Shown here piece by piece: positions 40,640-50,542 of a stretch of DNA of 64,000 nt (position 1 is the stretch's first letter; the number at the start of each line of letters is the position of its first letter). Where the stretch lies: assembly GCF_002925905.1 (NCBI RefSeq), contig NZ_PRDB01000017.1, positions 62,001-126,000 of the forward strand, written 5' to 3'. This DNA is from Klebsiella michiganensis (lineage in GTDB: Bacteria; Pseudomonadota; Gammaproteobacteria; Enterobacterales; Enterobacteriaceae). The position numbers were made by a program, and so were the translations under genes. The notes beneath the pieces are model-generated. The model was not told where the DNA came from. It searched no databases and was given only the letters and a program-made list of their open reading frames with translations.

Positions 40640-41427
40640 GCGTTGGCCTCCTGAAGGTGGTAAGCCGGATTCCAGCGCAGCCAGACGCGTTCAAGAAGCT
40701 GTGCGCTGAAGTCGGCCAGTTTGCCGAGAATAGCGTAAAGAATAATGGCGACGACCACGACATCGGTCTGCAGAAATTCGCGGGCATTCATCGCCAGATA
40801 GCCGATACCGGCGTTAGCCGAGATGGTTTCAGCCACGATCAGCGTTAACCACATCAGGCCGAGCGCAAACCGGATGCCGACCATAATGGAGGGCAGGGCG
40901 CCCGGCAGGATCACGTGACGGAACAGAGCAAAACCCGATAAGCCATAGCTGCGGGCCATCTCCACCAGACCCCGGTCAATGTTTCGAATACCGTGCCAGG
41001 TGTTGATATAAATCGGGAACATCGTCCCCAGCGCCACGAGGAAAATTTTGGCGCTTTCATCGATGCCGAACCATAAAATCACCAGCGGAATCAGCGCGAG
41101 GTGCGGCACGTTGCGCAGCATCTGAATGGAGGTGTCCAGCAGGCGTTCGCCCCAGCGCGACAGGCCGCTGATAAGCCCGAGAACCAGGCCAATGGAACCG
41201 CCGATGCTGAAACCAATAAGCGCCCGCCATGAGCTGATGGCCAGATGTTGCCAAAGCTCGCCGCTGGCGGAGAGCGTCCAGAAGGCTTTGAGCACTCCTT
41301 CCGGTGACGGCAAAATACGGGTAGAGAGCCAACCAACGGAAGAGGCGAATTGCCATACAATCACGCTGCCAACCGGCAAAAGCCAGGGGGCTATGCGGAT
41401 CAGGAGTTTTTGCGAAAGCGTCGCCAT
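40636..41427 (-). CDS. ssuC: Aliphatic sulfonate ABC transporter permease
   Basis: Inner-membrane permease of the SsuABC importer, 263 residues as in E. coli, with about six membrane segments and the BPD-family contact loop [24 protein letters not shown]. It has AAAGGA as ribosome site. Immediately upstream is ssuE, where E. coli has ssuA and ssuD in between. Its coupling protein ssuB follows with an overlap. Confidence 0.96.
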   Translation of the reverse strand: MATLSQKLLIRIAPWLLPVGSVIVWQFASSVGWLSTRILPSPEGVLKAFWTLSASGELWQHLAISSWRALIGFSIGGSIGLVLGLISGLSRWGERLLDTSIQMLRNVPHLALIPLVILWFGIDESAKIFLVALGTMFPIYINTWHGIRNIDRGLVEMARSYGLSGFALFRHVILPGALPSIMVGIRFALGLMWLTLIVAETISANAGIGYLAMNAREFLQTDVVVVAIILYAILGKLADFSAQLLERVWLRWNPAYHLQEANA

Positions 41428-41483
41428 ACAGTGTTCCTTTATTCTTTAGCGTTTTGCCTGGTGACGGGCATCAACGCTGAACT

Positions 41484-42059
41484 TTAAACGTGCTCAACCC
41501 GCTGTAAGGTTTTCAGCGCCGGCGCGCGGCTGCTGGGGCGATGCAGCGCCTGCCAGAAGGTTTCCAGCGCCTGGTCGAGGCGGCCCTGCAGATTCGGGGT
41601 AAACTGCGGTTTATGCTGATAATCCGTAACCTGGCTATCGTCAGCGAAAACGCCGTGGAGGATCTCCTGGGCTTTCAGCGCGTTGAGTACCGGTTTTAAG
41701 GCGTAATCCACCGCCAGCATATGGGCGATGGTTCCGCCGGTAGCCAGCGGCAGAACGATTTTGCCCTCCAGCGCGCGCTCCGGCAGCAGGTCCAGAAGCG
41801 TCTTTAACGCGCCGGAAAAAGAGGCCTTATAGACGGGCGTCGCAATGATCAGCCCATCGGCGCCGGCAAGCTGTTCATTTAACGCATGGAGGGCTGGGTT
41901 ATCAAAGCGAGCGTAGAGCAGGTCTTCCGGAGCGAAATTCTGCAGATGCCAGTGGCAGACCTCGATATCCGCCGCCGAAAGCGTCTCTCTGGCGTATTCC
42001 AGAAGCGCGCTGGAGCGGGAAGGGTAGCGCGGGCTGCCCGCAAGTGTGATGACTCGCAT
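41484..42059 (-). CDS. ssuE: NADPH-dependent FMN reductase SsuE
   Basis: Flavodoxin-fold reductase of 191 residues that supplies FMNH2 to the alkanesulfonate monooxygenase SsuD. N-terminal [20 protein letters not shown] binds the flavin phosphate; [21 protein letters not shown] is the family signature. First gene of the reduced operon: 56 bp separate it from ssuC and its partner ssuD is missing here. Unless ssuD lies elsewhere on the chromosome, its reduced flavin would have another user. Confidence 0.95.
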   Translation of the reverse strand: MRVITLAGSPRYPSRSSALLEYARETLSAADIEVCHWHLQNFAPEDLLYARFDNPALHALNEQLAGADGLIIATPVYKASFSGALKTLLDLLPERALEGKIVLPLATGGTIAHMLAVDYALKPVLNALKAQEILHGVFADDSQVTDYQHKPQFTPNLQGRLDQALETFWQALHRPSSRAPALKTLQRVEHV

Positions 42060-42274
42060 ACTCTCTCCTTATAACTAAATATTTGCATTTATCTATAATT
42101 GATAACATTTAGCCGCAGTGTGACAGAGCGCTTTTATTTCCCTAAATGATTTATCCGGCGTTGGATTGTCAGAAAGTGCATAACGAGCGGGAGAAAAGTA
42201 AACGTTTGCGTCGGAGGTAAGATTTTTTGTCGTAGGTCAATTCCCTTTCCGGGGTGGATCGCACATAATACGCC
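42060..42274. promoter_or_regulatory. Divergent ssuE-pyrD control region
   Basis: Contains the ssuE promoter side (AT-rich 42080-42110, where Cbl/CysB control is known in E. coli) and the pyrD promoter side with a PurR-like box and a CATAAT -10. E. coli K-12 carries the elf fimbrial cluster here; nothing of it is visible. Confidence 0.5.
42196..42211 (+). promoter_or_regulatory. PurR-like operator upstream of pyrD
   Basis: AAGTAAACGTTTGCGT matches the PurR consensus ACGCAAACGTTTGCGT at 14 of 16 positions. E. coli pyrD is mildly repressed by PurR from the same place. Confidence 0.75.
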
Positions 42275-42302
42275 CCCGGTTTGCACACCGGGAATCCAGG
42301 AG
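42264..42302 (+). promoter_or_regulatory. pyrD -10 box, C-tract start and 5' hairpin
   Basis: A -10 CATAAT (42264-42269) is followed by a C tract and the inverted repeat CCCGG (42275-42279) with CCGGG (42288-42292); ribosome site AGGAG is at 42298-42302. In E. coli, high CTP makes polymerase start at C, giving a transcript whose 5' hairpin hides the ribosome site; low CTP moves the start to G and removes it. All elements are conserved here. Confidence 0.8.
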
Positions 42303-42307
42303 AGTTC

Positions 42308-43318
42308 ATGTACTACCCCTTCGTTCGTAAAGCCCTTTTTCAGCTCGATCCTGAGCGCGCTCATGAAGTCACTTTTCAACAATTACGCCGTGTTTCGGGT
42401 ACCCCGCTGGAAATGTTGGTTCGCCAGAAGGTACCGACAAAGCCGGTAACCTGTATGGGGCTCACATTTAAGAACCCGCTGGGCCTGGCCGCCGGGCTGG
42501 ATAAGAACGGCGAGTGCATTGATGCCCTCGGGGCGATGGGTTTTGGTTCCATTGAAATTGGTACCGTGACGCCGCGTCCACAGCCGGGCAACGATAAGCC
42601 AAGGATCTTCCGCCTGGTCGATGCCGAAGGTTTGATCAACCGCATGGGCTTTAATAACCACGGTGTTGATAACCTCGTGGAGAACGTAAAAAAGGCGCAT
42701 TTTGACGGCATTCTGGGTATTAATATTGGCAAGAATAAAGATACTCCGGTAGAACAAGGCAAAGATGATTATCTGATTTGTATGGAAAAAATCTATGCTT
42801 ATGCCGGCTATATCGCCATTAATATCTCCTCGCCGAATACCCCAGGCTTGCGTACTTTACAATACGGAGATGCGCTGGACGATTTGCTTTCTGGTATTAA
42901 AAATAAGCAACGCGAGCTACAAGAGAAACATCAAAAATATGTTCCTGTGGCCGTAAAGATCGCTCCGGATCTTTCCGTCGAAGAATTGATCCAGGTAGCG
43001 GACAGTTTAGTCCGGCATAATATAGATGGCGTCATTGCCACCAATACCACTCTGGATCGATCGCTGGTGCAGGGGATGAAACATTGTGATGAAACCGGTG
43101 GCCTTAGCGGACGTCCATTGCAGCTGAAGAGTACGGAAATTATCCGCATGCTGTCTGCGGAATTAAATGGCCGCCTGCCAATTATCGGAGTCGGCGGTAT
43201 TGACTCGGTGATTGCCGCCCGGGAAAAGATAGCCGCCGGAGCGACGCTGGTGCAGATTTATTCCGGATTTATTTTTAAAGGCCCGCCGCTGATTAAAGAA
43301 ATTGTTACCCATATCTAA
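42308..43318 (+). CDS. pyrD: Dihydroorotate dehydrogenase (quinone), class 2
   Basis: Membrane-associated flavoenzyme that oxidises dihydroorotate to orotate using quinone. The start [20 protein letters not shown] gives 336 residues as in E. coli, with the class 2 N-terminal quinone-site helices. [15 protein letters not shown] carries the catalytic serine region, and GVGGIDS and [10 protein letters not shown] bind the FMN phosphate. Regulated by the start-switching hairpin and PurR box upstream. Confidence 0.99.
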   Translation: MYYPFVRKALFQLDPERAHEVTFQQLRRVSGTPLEMLVRQKVPTKPVTCMGLTFKNPLGLAAGLDKNGECIDALGAMGFGSIEIGTVTPRPQPGNDKPRIFRLVDAEGLINRMGFNNHGVDNLVENVKKAHFDGILGINIGKNKDTPVEQGKDDYLICMEKIYAYAGYIAINISSPNTPGLRTLQYGDALDDLLSGIKNKQRELQEKHQKYVPVAVKIAPDLSVEELIQVADSLVRHNIDGVIATNTTLDRSLVQGMKHCDETGGLSGRPLQLKSTEIIRMLSAELNGRLPIIGVGGIDSVIAAREKIAAGATLVQIYSGFIFKGPPLIKEIVTHI

Positions 43319-43341
43319 TCTTTTCCCCCTCTGATACTCCA

Positions 43342-43372
43342 CCAGGGCTTTATTTATAGCCCTGGTTGTTTT
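43342..43372 (+). terminator. Intrinsic terminator after pyrD
   Basis: CCAGGGCT pairs with AGCCCTGG around an 8-nt loop, followed by TTGTTTTAT. Confidence 0.88.
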
Positions 43373-43486
43373 ATATTCCTTCATTGTTGCTTATTTAGAC
43401 ATTTTAGTCTTTTCTTAATTTTTGAAATATTCTGTAGCAGTTTACCTGTTTATTACAGACGGAAGTGGAAGAGGACGGGGGTAGAA

Positions 43487-44029
43487 ATGCGGATCAAACC
43501 TGACGATAACTGGCGCTGGTATTACGATGAAGAGCATGACCGCATGATGCTCGATCTGGCTAATGGTATGTTATTCAGATCGCGTTTTGCTCGCCGCATG
43601 TTGACGCCCGACGCCTTCGCGCCTTCCGGATTTTGCGTTGATGACGCAGCGCTCTATTTTTCATTTGAAGAAAAGTGCCGCGATCTCGAATTATCAAAAG
43701 AACAGCGCGCTGAATTAGTACTCAATGCGCTGGTTGCGATTCGTTTTCTCAAGCCGCAAATGCCGAAAAGCTGGCATTTCAACACGCATGAAGAGAGCTG
43801 GCAGCCCGGCGTTGGCGATGCCGCCAGCGCATGGCTCAGCGATACCGGCCAGCAGGTGAATCTGCTGGTGGTTGAGCCCGGAGAAAACGCCGCGCTGTGC
43901 CTGTTAGCCCAGCCCGGTCTGACGCTTGCCGGGCGGGTGATGCAGCTCGGCGACGTGATTAAAATTATGAACGACAGGCTGCAGCCAGCGCCAGGCGTCG
44001 CCAGCTACAGCCTGGGTCAGGCGGTTTAA
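43487..44029 (+). CDS. zapC: Cell division protein ZapC
   Basis: FtsZ-associated protein that promotes bundling of FtsZ filaments at the Z ring. The 180-residue protein begins [20 protein letters not shown], the same length as E. coli ZapC. It ends convergently with ycbX; the two stop codons overlap. Confidence 0.96.
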   Translation: MRIKPDDNWRWYYDEEHDRMMLDLANGMLFRSRFARRMLTPDAFAPSGFCVDDAALYFSFEEKCRDLELSKEQRAELVLNALVAIRFLKPQMPKSWHFNTHEESWQPGVGDAASAWLSDTGQQVNLLVVEPGENAALCLLAQPGLTLAGRVMQLGDVIKIMNDRLQPAPGVASYSLGQAV

Positions 44030-45135
44030 GGCGCCAGCCTCACCGCGGTTTTCGGCACGCAGCTACAGCATAAAATGGTGCCATCTGCGGCGACCGCGTT
44101 TTTCTTCAGCGCGCTGACTTCTCCTTCTTCCAGCCGGATGCGGCAGCTGCCGCAAATCCCAGCCCGGCAGGAGTAAGGAATACGAATTCCCTGTTGTTCC
44201 AGCTGCTCCAGCAAGATTTGCTGATTATTACCGGTAAAACTCACTCCCTGCCACGCTATTTCTACCGTCGCGTTCTCCTGCGCTTCAGGTGCCGGCGTAG
44301 CATCACTCTCGCCTGCGCCGTAGGCCTTCGCCGGGCCGCGGGCCAGCACTTCTAACGCATCGCCCACGCGGATTACACCGCTATTTCGCGCGATCAGGTT
44401 CTGGCCAAAATCGACATCGCCGTTATCCAGCGCTGTGCGGAAACGCTGCAGCGTGCTTAAGGGCTCCCCGGAAGGATGCTTTTGCCCGCGCTCCGGGCTG
44501 ACGGTAGTCAATACGCAGCGGCTGCACGGTTTGACGACATCAAAAATGACCTCGCCAATACGCACCACTTTCCACGTATCTTCTTCCCAGGCGGCCGCGC
44601 CGGTCACCAGCAGATTTGGGCGAAATTGTTCTATGCTTACGCTGGCCGGACAGCGATTTTGCAGATCGCGCAGCGAAGCTTCATTGGCCAGCAGATAGGG
44701 AAAACCGTCGGCAAAAGAGAGGGGGACGGCATCGTGACGTTTTACCCTGCGGCTAAGCGCTGGCCCCAGCCAGCGGAGCTGAACGCTGCGGTTGAAGAAC
44801 CCGCTTAGCCACTGGTTCACCCGGTCCGGGGCAATCAGGGCGGTAAAATGGTTGCCCCAGACTTCGGTCGGCTCCTGCTGTACGGAGAAATCGCTGAAGC
44901 GCACCATCGCGCTGCTGCCGTCCGGCGCGGTCAGATGCAGACCATCATGGAGCGGCGCGGGAATAAATTTGACCATTTGCGGAAACTGACGGGCGGTAAT
45001 GAAGGTGCCATCGGTTTCCGTCACCATAAATATACGATCGAAGGCCAGCCCGCTGCTGTCTGCATAAGCGTGGCTGAGCCCTATTCCCCGCATCGATTTG
45101 ACGGGATGAATAAAAAGTCGCGAAAGGGTTACCAT
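44026..45135 (-). CDS. ycbX: YcbX, MOSC and 2Fe-2S domain N-hydroxylated base reductase
   Basis: Molybdenum-cofactor enzyme of 369 residues that in E. coli detoxifies 6-N-hydroxylaminopurine. It has an N-terminal beta-barrel MOSC_N part (to about residue 120), the MOSC domain with [17 protein letters not shown] carrying the cysteine that binds Moco, and a C-terminal plant-type ferredoxin with cluster ligands in [14 protein letters not shown] and the last cysteine in LCCSC. The 3' end overlaps zapC by 4 bp on the other strand. Confidence 0.95.
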   Translation of the reverse strand: MVTLSRLFIHPVKSMRGIGLSHAYADSSGLAFDRIFMVTETDGTFITARQFPQMVKFIPAPLHDGLHLTAPDGSSAMVRFSDFSVQQEPTEVWGNHFTALIAPDRVNQWLSGFFNRSVQLRWLGPALSRRVKRHDAVPLSFADGFPYLLANEASLRDLQNRCPASVSIEQFRPNLLVTGAAAWEEDTWKVVRIGEVIFDVVKPCSRCVLTTVSPERGQKHPSGEPLSTLQRFRTALDNGDVDFGQNLIARNSGVIRVGDALEVLARGPAKAYGAGESDATPAPEAQENATVEIAWQGVSFTGNNQQILLEQLEQQGIRIPYSCRAGICGSCRIRLEEGEVSALKKNAVAADGTILCCSCVPKTAVRLAP

Positions 45136-45172
45136 ACGCTGCCCCTGGCTTTAAAAATAAGCCTTTAACTTT

Positions 45173-45200
45173 ATGACATGGGGCGCATATTGGCTATAAT
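45173..45200 (+). promoter_or_regulatory. rlmKL promoter
   Basis: A -35-like ATGACA (45173-45178) and consensus TATAAT (45195-45200) are separated by 16 bp, 33 bp upstream of the rlmKL start. This is a good sigma-70 promoter match. Confidence 0.65.
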
Positions 45201-45233
45201 GCGCACCAATTTTCTTTTAGTAAAAGTGACGAT

Positions 45234-47339
45234 ATGAATTCTCTGTTTGCCAGTACGGCTCGTGGGCTGGAAGAGCTGTTAAAAACTGAACTGGAAGGGC
45301 TGGGCGCGGTGGACTGCCAGTTGGTCCAGGGCGGGGTCCATTTTCAGGGAGATACGCGGCTGCTGTATCAAAGCCTGATGTGGAGCCGGCTGGCTTCGCG
45401 GATTATGCTGCCGCTGGGGCAGTGCAGCGTATACAGCGACCTGGATCTGTACCTTGGCGTACAGGCCATTCCATGGACGGAGATTTTCACTCAGAATGCC
45501 ACTTTTGCCGTGCATTTTAGCGGGCTGAACGAAGAGATCCGCAACAGCCAGTACGGGGCGTTGAAGGTGAAAGACGCCATCGTCGACAGCTTTACGCGTA
45601 AGAATCTGCCGCGTCCCAACGTCGATCGCGAAAATCCCGATCTGCGTATTAACGTCTGGCTGAATAAAGAGACCGCGCATATCTCCCTGGATCTTAGCGG
45701 CGAGGGGCTGCACCTGCGCGGCTACCGCGACGGTACCGGTATGGCGCCAATCAAAGAAAACCTGGCTGCGGCGATAGTGATGCGTTCCGGCTGGGCTGCC
45801 GGTACGCCGCTGCTCGATCCCATGTGCGGTTCCGGTACGCTGCTGATTGAAGCGGCGATGCTTGCTACCGATCGTGCGCCGGGTTTACACCGCGGCCATT
45901 GGGGTTTCGGCGGCTGGGCGCAGCATGACGATGCTATCTGGAAAGAGGTGAAGTCCGAAGCGCAAACCCGCGCCCGTCAGGGGCTGGCGGCGTATGAGTC
46001 GCGCTTTTACGGTTCCGACGTTGACGCCCGCGTCATCGAACGTGCGCAGCGCAACGCCCGTCGCGCCGGTATTGGCGAACTGATTACCTTCGAAGTGAAA
46101 GACGTTGCCCAGCTTAGCAACCCACTGCCGAAGGGCCCTTACGGCACGGTGATAAGCAACCCGCCGTACGGCGAGCGTCTGGAGAGTGAACCGGCGCTGA
46201 TTGCCCTGCATAGCCTGCTGGGGCGGATCATGAAAAATCAGTTTGGCGGCTGGAACCTGTCGCTGTTTAGCGCCTCGCCGGATCTGCTGAGCTGCCTGCA
46301 GCTGCGCGCTGATAAGCAGTTCAAAGCGAAAAATGGACCGCTCGACTGCGTCCAGAAGAATTACCATCTTGCGGAAAACGAAGGCGGCAAAACCGCGATG
46401 CTGGCGGAAGATTTCGCCAACCGTCTACGTAAGAACCTGAAAAAATATGAGAAGTGGGCGCGTCAGGAAGGCATTGAATGCTATCGCCTGTATGATGCCG
46501 ACCTCCCGGAGTACAACGTCGCTATCGACCGCTACGCCGACTGGGTGGTGGTGCAGGAGTATGCGCCGCCGAAAACCGTTGACGCGCACAAGGCCCGCCA
46601 GCGCCTGTTTGATATTATCGCCGCCACCATTGCCGTACTGGGGATTGCGCCGAACAAGCTGGTGCTGAAAACCCGCGAACGGCAGAAAGGGAAAAACCAG
46701 TATCAGAAAATGGGTGAAAAAGGTGAGTTCATTGAGGTGCAGGAGTATAACGCACGTCTGTGGGTAAACCTGACCGACTACCTGGATACCGGGCTGTTCC
46801 TCGACCACCGTATTGCTCGCCGCATGCTGGGCCAGATGAGCAAAGGCAAAGATTTCCTCAACCTTTTCTCCTACACCGGTAGCGCCAGCGTCCACGCCGG
46901 CCTTGGCGGCGCGCGTTCCACGACGACGGTCGATATGTCACGTACCTATCTTGAATGGGCTGAACGTAACCTGCGCCTCAATGGCTTAACCGGCCGCGCG
47001 CATCGCCTGATGCAGGCTGATGTGCTGGGCTGGCTGCGGGAGACCACCGAACAGTTTGATCTGATCTTTATCGATCCGCCAACCTTCTCCAACTCCAAGC
47101 GTATGGATGATGCGTTTGACGTACAGCGCGATCATTTGCGCCTGATGACCGATTTAAAACGTCTGCTGCGTAAAGGCGGCACGATTATGTTCTCGAACAA
47201 CAAACGCGGTTTCCGTATGGATCATGACGGGCTGGCGCAGCTGGGCCTGAAGGCGCAGGAGATCACGCAAAAAACGCTGTCTCAGGATTTTGCCCGTAAC
47301 CGTCAGATTCACAACTGCTGGCTGATTACCGCAGCCTGA
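45234..47339 (+). CDS. rlmL: 23S rRNA methyltransferase RlmKL (m2G2445 and m7G2069)
   Basis: Fused two-activity enzyme of 701 residues. An N-terminal THUMP domain (about 45-155) and the first Rossmann domain ([24 protein letters not shown]) methylate N2 of G2445; the second, from about residue 460 ([30 protein letters not shown]), methylates N7 of G2069. Its C-terminal SAM domain is the RlmK part. Ribosome site is weak. uup follows 12 bp downstream, probably co-transcribed. Confidence 0.98.
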   Translation: MNSLFASTARGLEELLKTELEGLGAVDCQLVQGGVHFQGDTRLLYQSLMWSRLASRIMLPLGQCSVYSDLDLYLGVQAIPWTEIFTQNATFAVHFSGLNEEIRNSQYGALKVKDAIVDSFTRKNLPRPNVDRENPDLRINVWLNKETAHISLDLSGEGLHLRGYRDGTGMAPIKENLAAAIVMRSGWAAGTPLLDPMCGSGTLLIEAAMLATDRAPGLHRGHWGFGGWAQHDDAIWKEVKSEAQTRARQGLAAYESRFYGSDVDARVIERAQRNARRAGIGELITFEVKDVAQLSNPLPKGPYGTVISNPPYGERLESEPALIALHSLLGRIMKNQFGGWNLSLFSASPDLLSCLQLRADKQFKAKNGPLDCVQKNYHLAENEGGKTAMLAEDFANRLRKNLKKYEKWARQEGIECYRLYDADLPEYNVAIDRYADWVVVQEYAPPKTVDAHKARQRLFDIIAATIAVLGIAPNKLVLKTRERQKGKNQYQKMGEKGEFIEVQEYNARLWVNLTDYLDTGLFLDHRIARRMLGQMSKGKDFLNLFSYTGSASVHAGLGGARSTTTVDMSRTYLEWAERNLRLNGLTGRAHRLMQADVLGWLRETTEQFDLIFIDPPTFSNSKRMDDAFDVQRDHLRLMTDLKRLLRKGGTIMFSNNKRGFRMDHDGLAQLGLKAQEITQKTLSQDFARNRQIHNCWLITAA

Positions 47340-47351
47340 AAGGAATAAAGA

Positions 47352-49259
47352 ATGTCTTTAATTAGTATGCACGGCGCCTGGCTCTCTTTCAGCGATGCGC
47401 CGCTGCTGGATAATGCTGAACTGCATATCGAAGATAACGAACGCGTCTGCCTGGTAGGGCGCAACGGTGCGGGTAAATCGACCCTGATGAAGATCCTCAA
47501 TCGTGAACAGGGTCTTGATGACGGGCGCATTATCTATGAACTGGATCTGGTTGTGGCGCGTCTACAGCAGGATCCGCCGCGTAATGTTACCGGAACCGTC
47601 TATGACTTTGTGGCGGAAGGTATTGCTGAACAAGCGGCATACCTCAAGGGTTATCACGATGTTTCGCAGCTGGTGATGACCGACCCGAGCGACAAGAATC
47701 TGAACGAACTGGCACGCCTTCAGGAACAGCTGGATAATTTAGGGCTGTGGCAGCTCGATAGCCGCATTAATGAAGTGCTGGAACAGCTGAATCTGGATCC
47801 TAACGCCGAGCTTTCCTCGCTGTCCGGCGGCTGGCTACGTAAAGCGGCCCTCGGCCGCGCGCTGGTCAGCGGGCCGCGCGTGCTGCTGCTCGATGAACCG
47901 ACCAACCACCTCGATATTGAAACTATCGACTGGCTGGAAGGTTTCCTGAAGATGTTCAAAGGCACCATTATTTTTATTTCGCACGACCGTTCCTTTATTC
48001 GCAACATGGCGACGCGAATTGTCGATCTCGATCGCGGTAAGCTGGTGACCTATCCGGGGAACTACGATCAGTATCTGCTGGATAAAGAAGAAGCGCTGCG
48101 CGTGGAAGAGTTACAGAACGCGGAGTTCGATCGCAAGCTGGCGCAGGAAGAAGTGTGGATCCGTCAGGGGATCAAAGCGCGTCGCACCCGTAACGAAGGG
48201 CGCGTGCGGGCGTTGAAAGCCATGCGCCGCGAGCGCGGTGAGCGCCGTGAAGTGATGGGCAGCGCGAAGATGCAGGTGGAAGAGGCCGCGCGTTCGGGCA
48301 AGATTGTGTTCGAAATGGAGAACGTCAACTACCAGGTTGATGGCAAGGTGCTGGTTAAAGACTTCACCGCTCAAATCCAGCGCGGCGACAAAATTGCGCT
48401 GATTGGCCCGAACGGCTGCGGCAAAACTACGCTGCTGAAGCTGATGCTCGGTCAGCTGCAGGCGGATAGTGGACGTATTCATGTGGGTACCAAGCTGGAA
48501 GTGGCTTACTTCGACCAGCACCGCGCGGAACTTGATCCGGATAAAACGGTGATGGACAACCTCGCGGAAGGTAAACAGGAAGTGATGGTGAACGGTAAGC
48601 CGCGCCACGTCCTGGGCTATCTGCAGGACTTTATGTTCCATCCGAAACGCGCGATGACGCCGGTGCGGGCACTGTCGGGCGGGGAGCGTAACCGCCTGCT
48701 GCTGGCGCGCCTGTTCCTCAAGCCCAGCAACCTGTTGATACTCGATGAACCGACAAACGATCTGGATGTCGAAACCCTGGAGCTGCTGGAAGAGCTTGTC
48801 GACGGTTATCAGGGAACCGTGATGCTGGTTAGCCACGACCGTCAGTTTGTGGATAACACGGTAACGGAGTGTTGGATCTTCGAAGGCGCGGGGCAAATTG
48901 GCCAATACGTGGGCGGCTATCATGACGCCCGCGGTCAGCAGGCGCAGTATCTGGCGAAAAAACAGCCGGTTTCTAAAAAGACAGTTGAAGTTGCTCAACC
49001 GAAAGCAGAAAGTGTCAAACGCGCTGCCAGCAAACTAAGCTATAACCTGCAGCGCGAGCTGGAACAGCTGCCGCAAAAACTGGAAGAACTGGAAGCCCAG
49101 CTGCAGAATTTGCAGGAGCAGGTTGCCGACCCTTCTTTCTTTGGTCAGTCGCATGACCATACGCAGCAGGTGCTCGCACAGCTGAGTGAAGCGGAGCAGG
49201 CGCTGGAAACCGCCTTCGAACGCTGGGAATATCTCGAAGGTTTAAAAAACGGCGCATAA
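47352..49259 (+). CDS. uup: ABC-F ATPase Uup
   Basis: Soluble ABC-F protein of 635 residues linked to ribosome function and to suppression of transposon precise excision. Two ATP-binding domains: GRNGAGKST, LSGGWLRKAALGRAL, VLLLDEPTNHLD; and GPNGCGKTT, LSGGERNRLLLARL, LLILDEPTNDLD. The linker is rich in arginine (RTRNEGRVRALKAMRRERGE). The C-terminal 90 residues form a coiled coil that binds DNA in E. coli. There is no membrane segment. It follows rlmKL, and pqiA begins 14 bp after it. Confidence 0.98.
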   Translation: MSLISMHGAWLSFSDAPLLDNAELHIEDNERVCLVGRNGAGKSTLMKILNREQGLDDGRIIYELDLVVARLQQDPPRNVTGTVYDFVAEGIAEQAAYLKGYHDVSQLVMTDPSDKNLNELARLQEQLDNLGLWQLDSRINEVLEQLNLDPNAELSSLSGGWLRKAALGRALVSGPRVLLLDEPTNHLDIETIDWLEGFLKMFKGTIIFISHDRSFIRNMATRIVDLDRGKLVTYPGNYDQYLLDKEEALRVEELQNAEFDRKLAQEEVWIRQGIKARRTRNEGRVRALKAMRRERGERREVMGSAKMQVEEAARSGKIVFEMENVNYQVDGKVLVKDFTAQIQRGDKIALIGPNGCGKTTLLKLMLGQLQADSGRIHVGTKLEVAYFDQHRAELDPDKTVMDNLAEGKQEVMVNGKPRHVLGYLQDFMFHPKRAMTPVRALSGGERNRLLLARLFLKPSNLLILDEPTNDLDVETLELLEELVDGYQGTVMLVSHDRQFVDNTVTECWIFEGAGQIGQYVGGYHDARGQQAQYLAKKQPVSKKTVEVAQPKAESVKRAASKLSYNLQRELEQLPQKLEELEAQLQNLQEQVADPSFFGQSHDHTQQVLAQLSEAEQALETAFERWEYLEGLKNGA

Positions 49260-49273
49260 GCTGAGGAGTTTTC

Positions 49274-50542
49274 ATGTGCGATCATCATCATGCTGCGCGG
49301 CATATCCTGTGTCGACAATGTGATCTGCTGGTGGCTTTGCCGCAGCTGGAGCATCGCCAGAAAGCTACGTGTCCGCGTTGCGGAACGACATTGACAACGT
49401 CATGGGACGCGCCCCGGCAGCGTCCCACAGCCTACGCGCTGGTCGCGTTGTTCATGCTGCTGCTGGCCAATCTGTTCCCCTTCATCTATATGAAGGTTGG
49501 AGGGATCAGCAGCGAAATCGAGCTGCTGGAAATTCCGAACGTGCTGTTTAGCGAGGATTACGCCAGCCTCGGTACCTTCTTTTTACTTTTCGTCCAGCTG
49601 GTGCCGGCTTTCTGCCTGGTCACCATACTGCTGCTGGTCAATCGGGTGAGCATGCCTTCCGGGCTAAAGGCGTTTCTGGCGCGGATCCTGTTTCACCTTA
49701 AAACCTGGGGGATGGCGGAAATCTTTCTCGCCGGGGTGCTGGTCAGCTTCGTTAAGCTGATGGCCTACGGCGATATCGGCATCGGCCTGAGCTTCGTTCC
49801 CTGGTGTATGTTCTGCCTGTTACAGCTGAGGACGTTCCAGTGCGTGGATCGCCGCTGGTTATGGGATGATATTGCACCAATGCCGGCGATTACACAGCCG
49901 CTGAAAGTCGGCGTCTCCGGCCTGCGTCAGGGGCTACGCTCGTGCTCATGCTGCACGGCGGTTTTGCCCGTCGATGAGGCCGTTTGTCCGCGCTGTCGGA
50001 CAAGGGGAACCGCCCGGCGTAAAAACAGCCTGCAGTGGACGCTGGCGCTGTTGGTGACTTCGCTGATCCTCTATATGCCCGCCAATATTCTGCCGATCAT
50101 GATTACCGACCTGCTGGGCGATAAAATGCCTTCCACGATTATGGCGGGGGTGATCCTGCTGTGGAGCGAAGGATCGTATCCGGTGGCGATGGTGATCTTT
50201 ATTGCCAGTATTATGGTGCCGACGTTAAAAATGATCGCCATTGGCTGGCTATGCTGGAACGCCAGCGGCAAGGGAGCGCGCGACTCGGAGCGCATGCATC
50301 TGATTTATGAAGTCGTCGAGTTTGTTGGCCGCTGGTCAATGATTGATGTGTTTGTTATCGCAGTCCTCTCCGCTCTGGTTCGCATCGGTGGATTAATGAA
50401 TATCTATCCGGCGATAGGGGCAGTGATGTTTGCGCTGGTCGTAGTAATGACAATGTTTTCGGCCATGACCTTTGACCCGCGTTTATTGTGGGATCGTGAG
50501 CCAGATTCAAGCCATGAGGAAAGACTGCAGCATGGAAAATAA
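49274..50542 (+). CDS. pqiA: PqiA, inner membrane component of the Pqi lipid transport system
   Basis: Polytopic membrane protein of 422 residues, partner of the MCE protein PqiB. Two homologous halves each have a zinc-ribbon-like Cys motif (CRQCD with CPRCG; CSCCTAVL with CPRCRT) followed by four membrane helices. Paraquat-inducible through SoxRS in E. coli. The last codons overlap the start of pqiB by 11 bp. Confidence 0.97.
   Translation: MCDHHHAARHILCRQCDLLVALPQLEHRQKATCPRCGTTLTTSWDAPRQRPTAYALVALFMLLLANLFPFIYMKVGGISSEIELLEIPNVLFSEDYASLGTFFLLFVQLVPAFCLVTILLLVNRVSMPSGLKAFLARILFHLKTWGMAEIFLAGVLVSFVKLMAYGDIGIGLSFVPWCMFCLLQLRTFQCVDRRWLWDDIAPMPAITQPLKVGVSGLRQGLRSCSCCTAVLPVDEAVCPRCRTRGTARRKNSLQWTLALLVTSLILYMPANILPIMITDLLGDKMPSTIMAGVILLWSEGSYPVAMVIFIASIMVPTLKMIAIGWLCWNASGKGARDSERMHLIYEVVEFVGRWSMIDVFVIAVLSALVRIGGLMNIYPAIGAVMFALVVVMTMFSAMTFDPRLLWDREPDSSHEERLQHGK

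Noticed and set aside
47352-49259. Uup as an antibiotic resistance ABC-F protein
   Set aside because: Domain order, linker and C-terminal coiled coil match housekeeping Uup, not the ARE resistance proteins.
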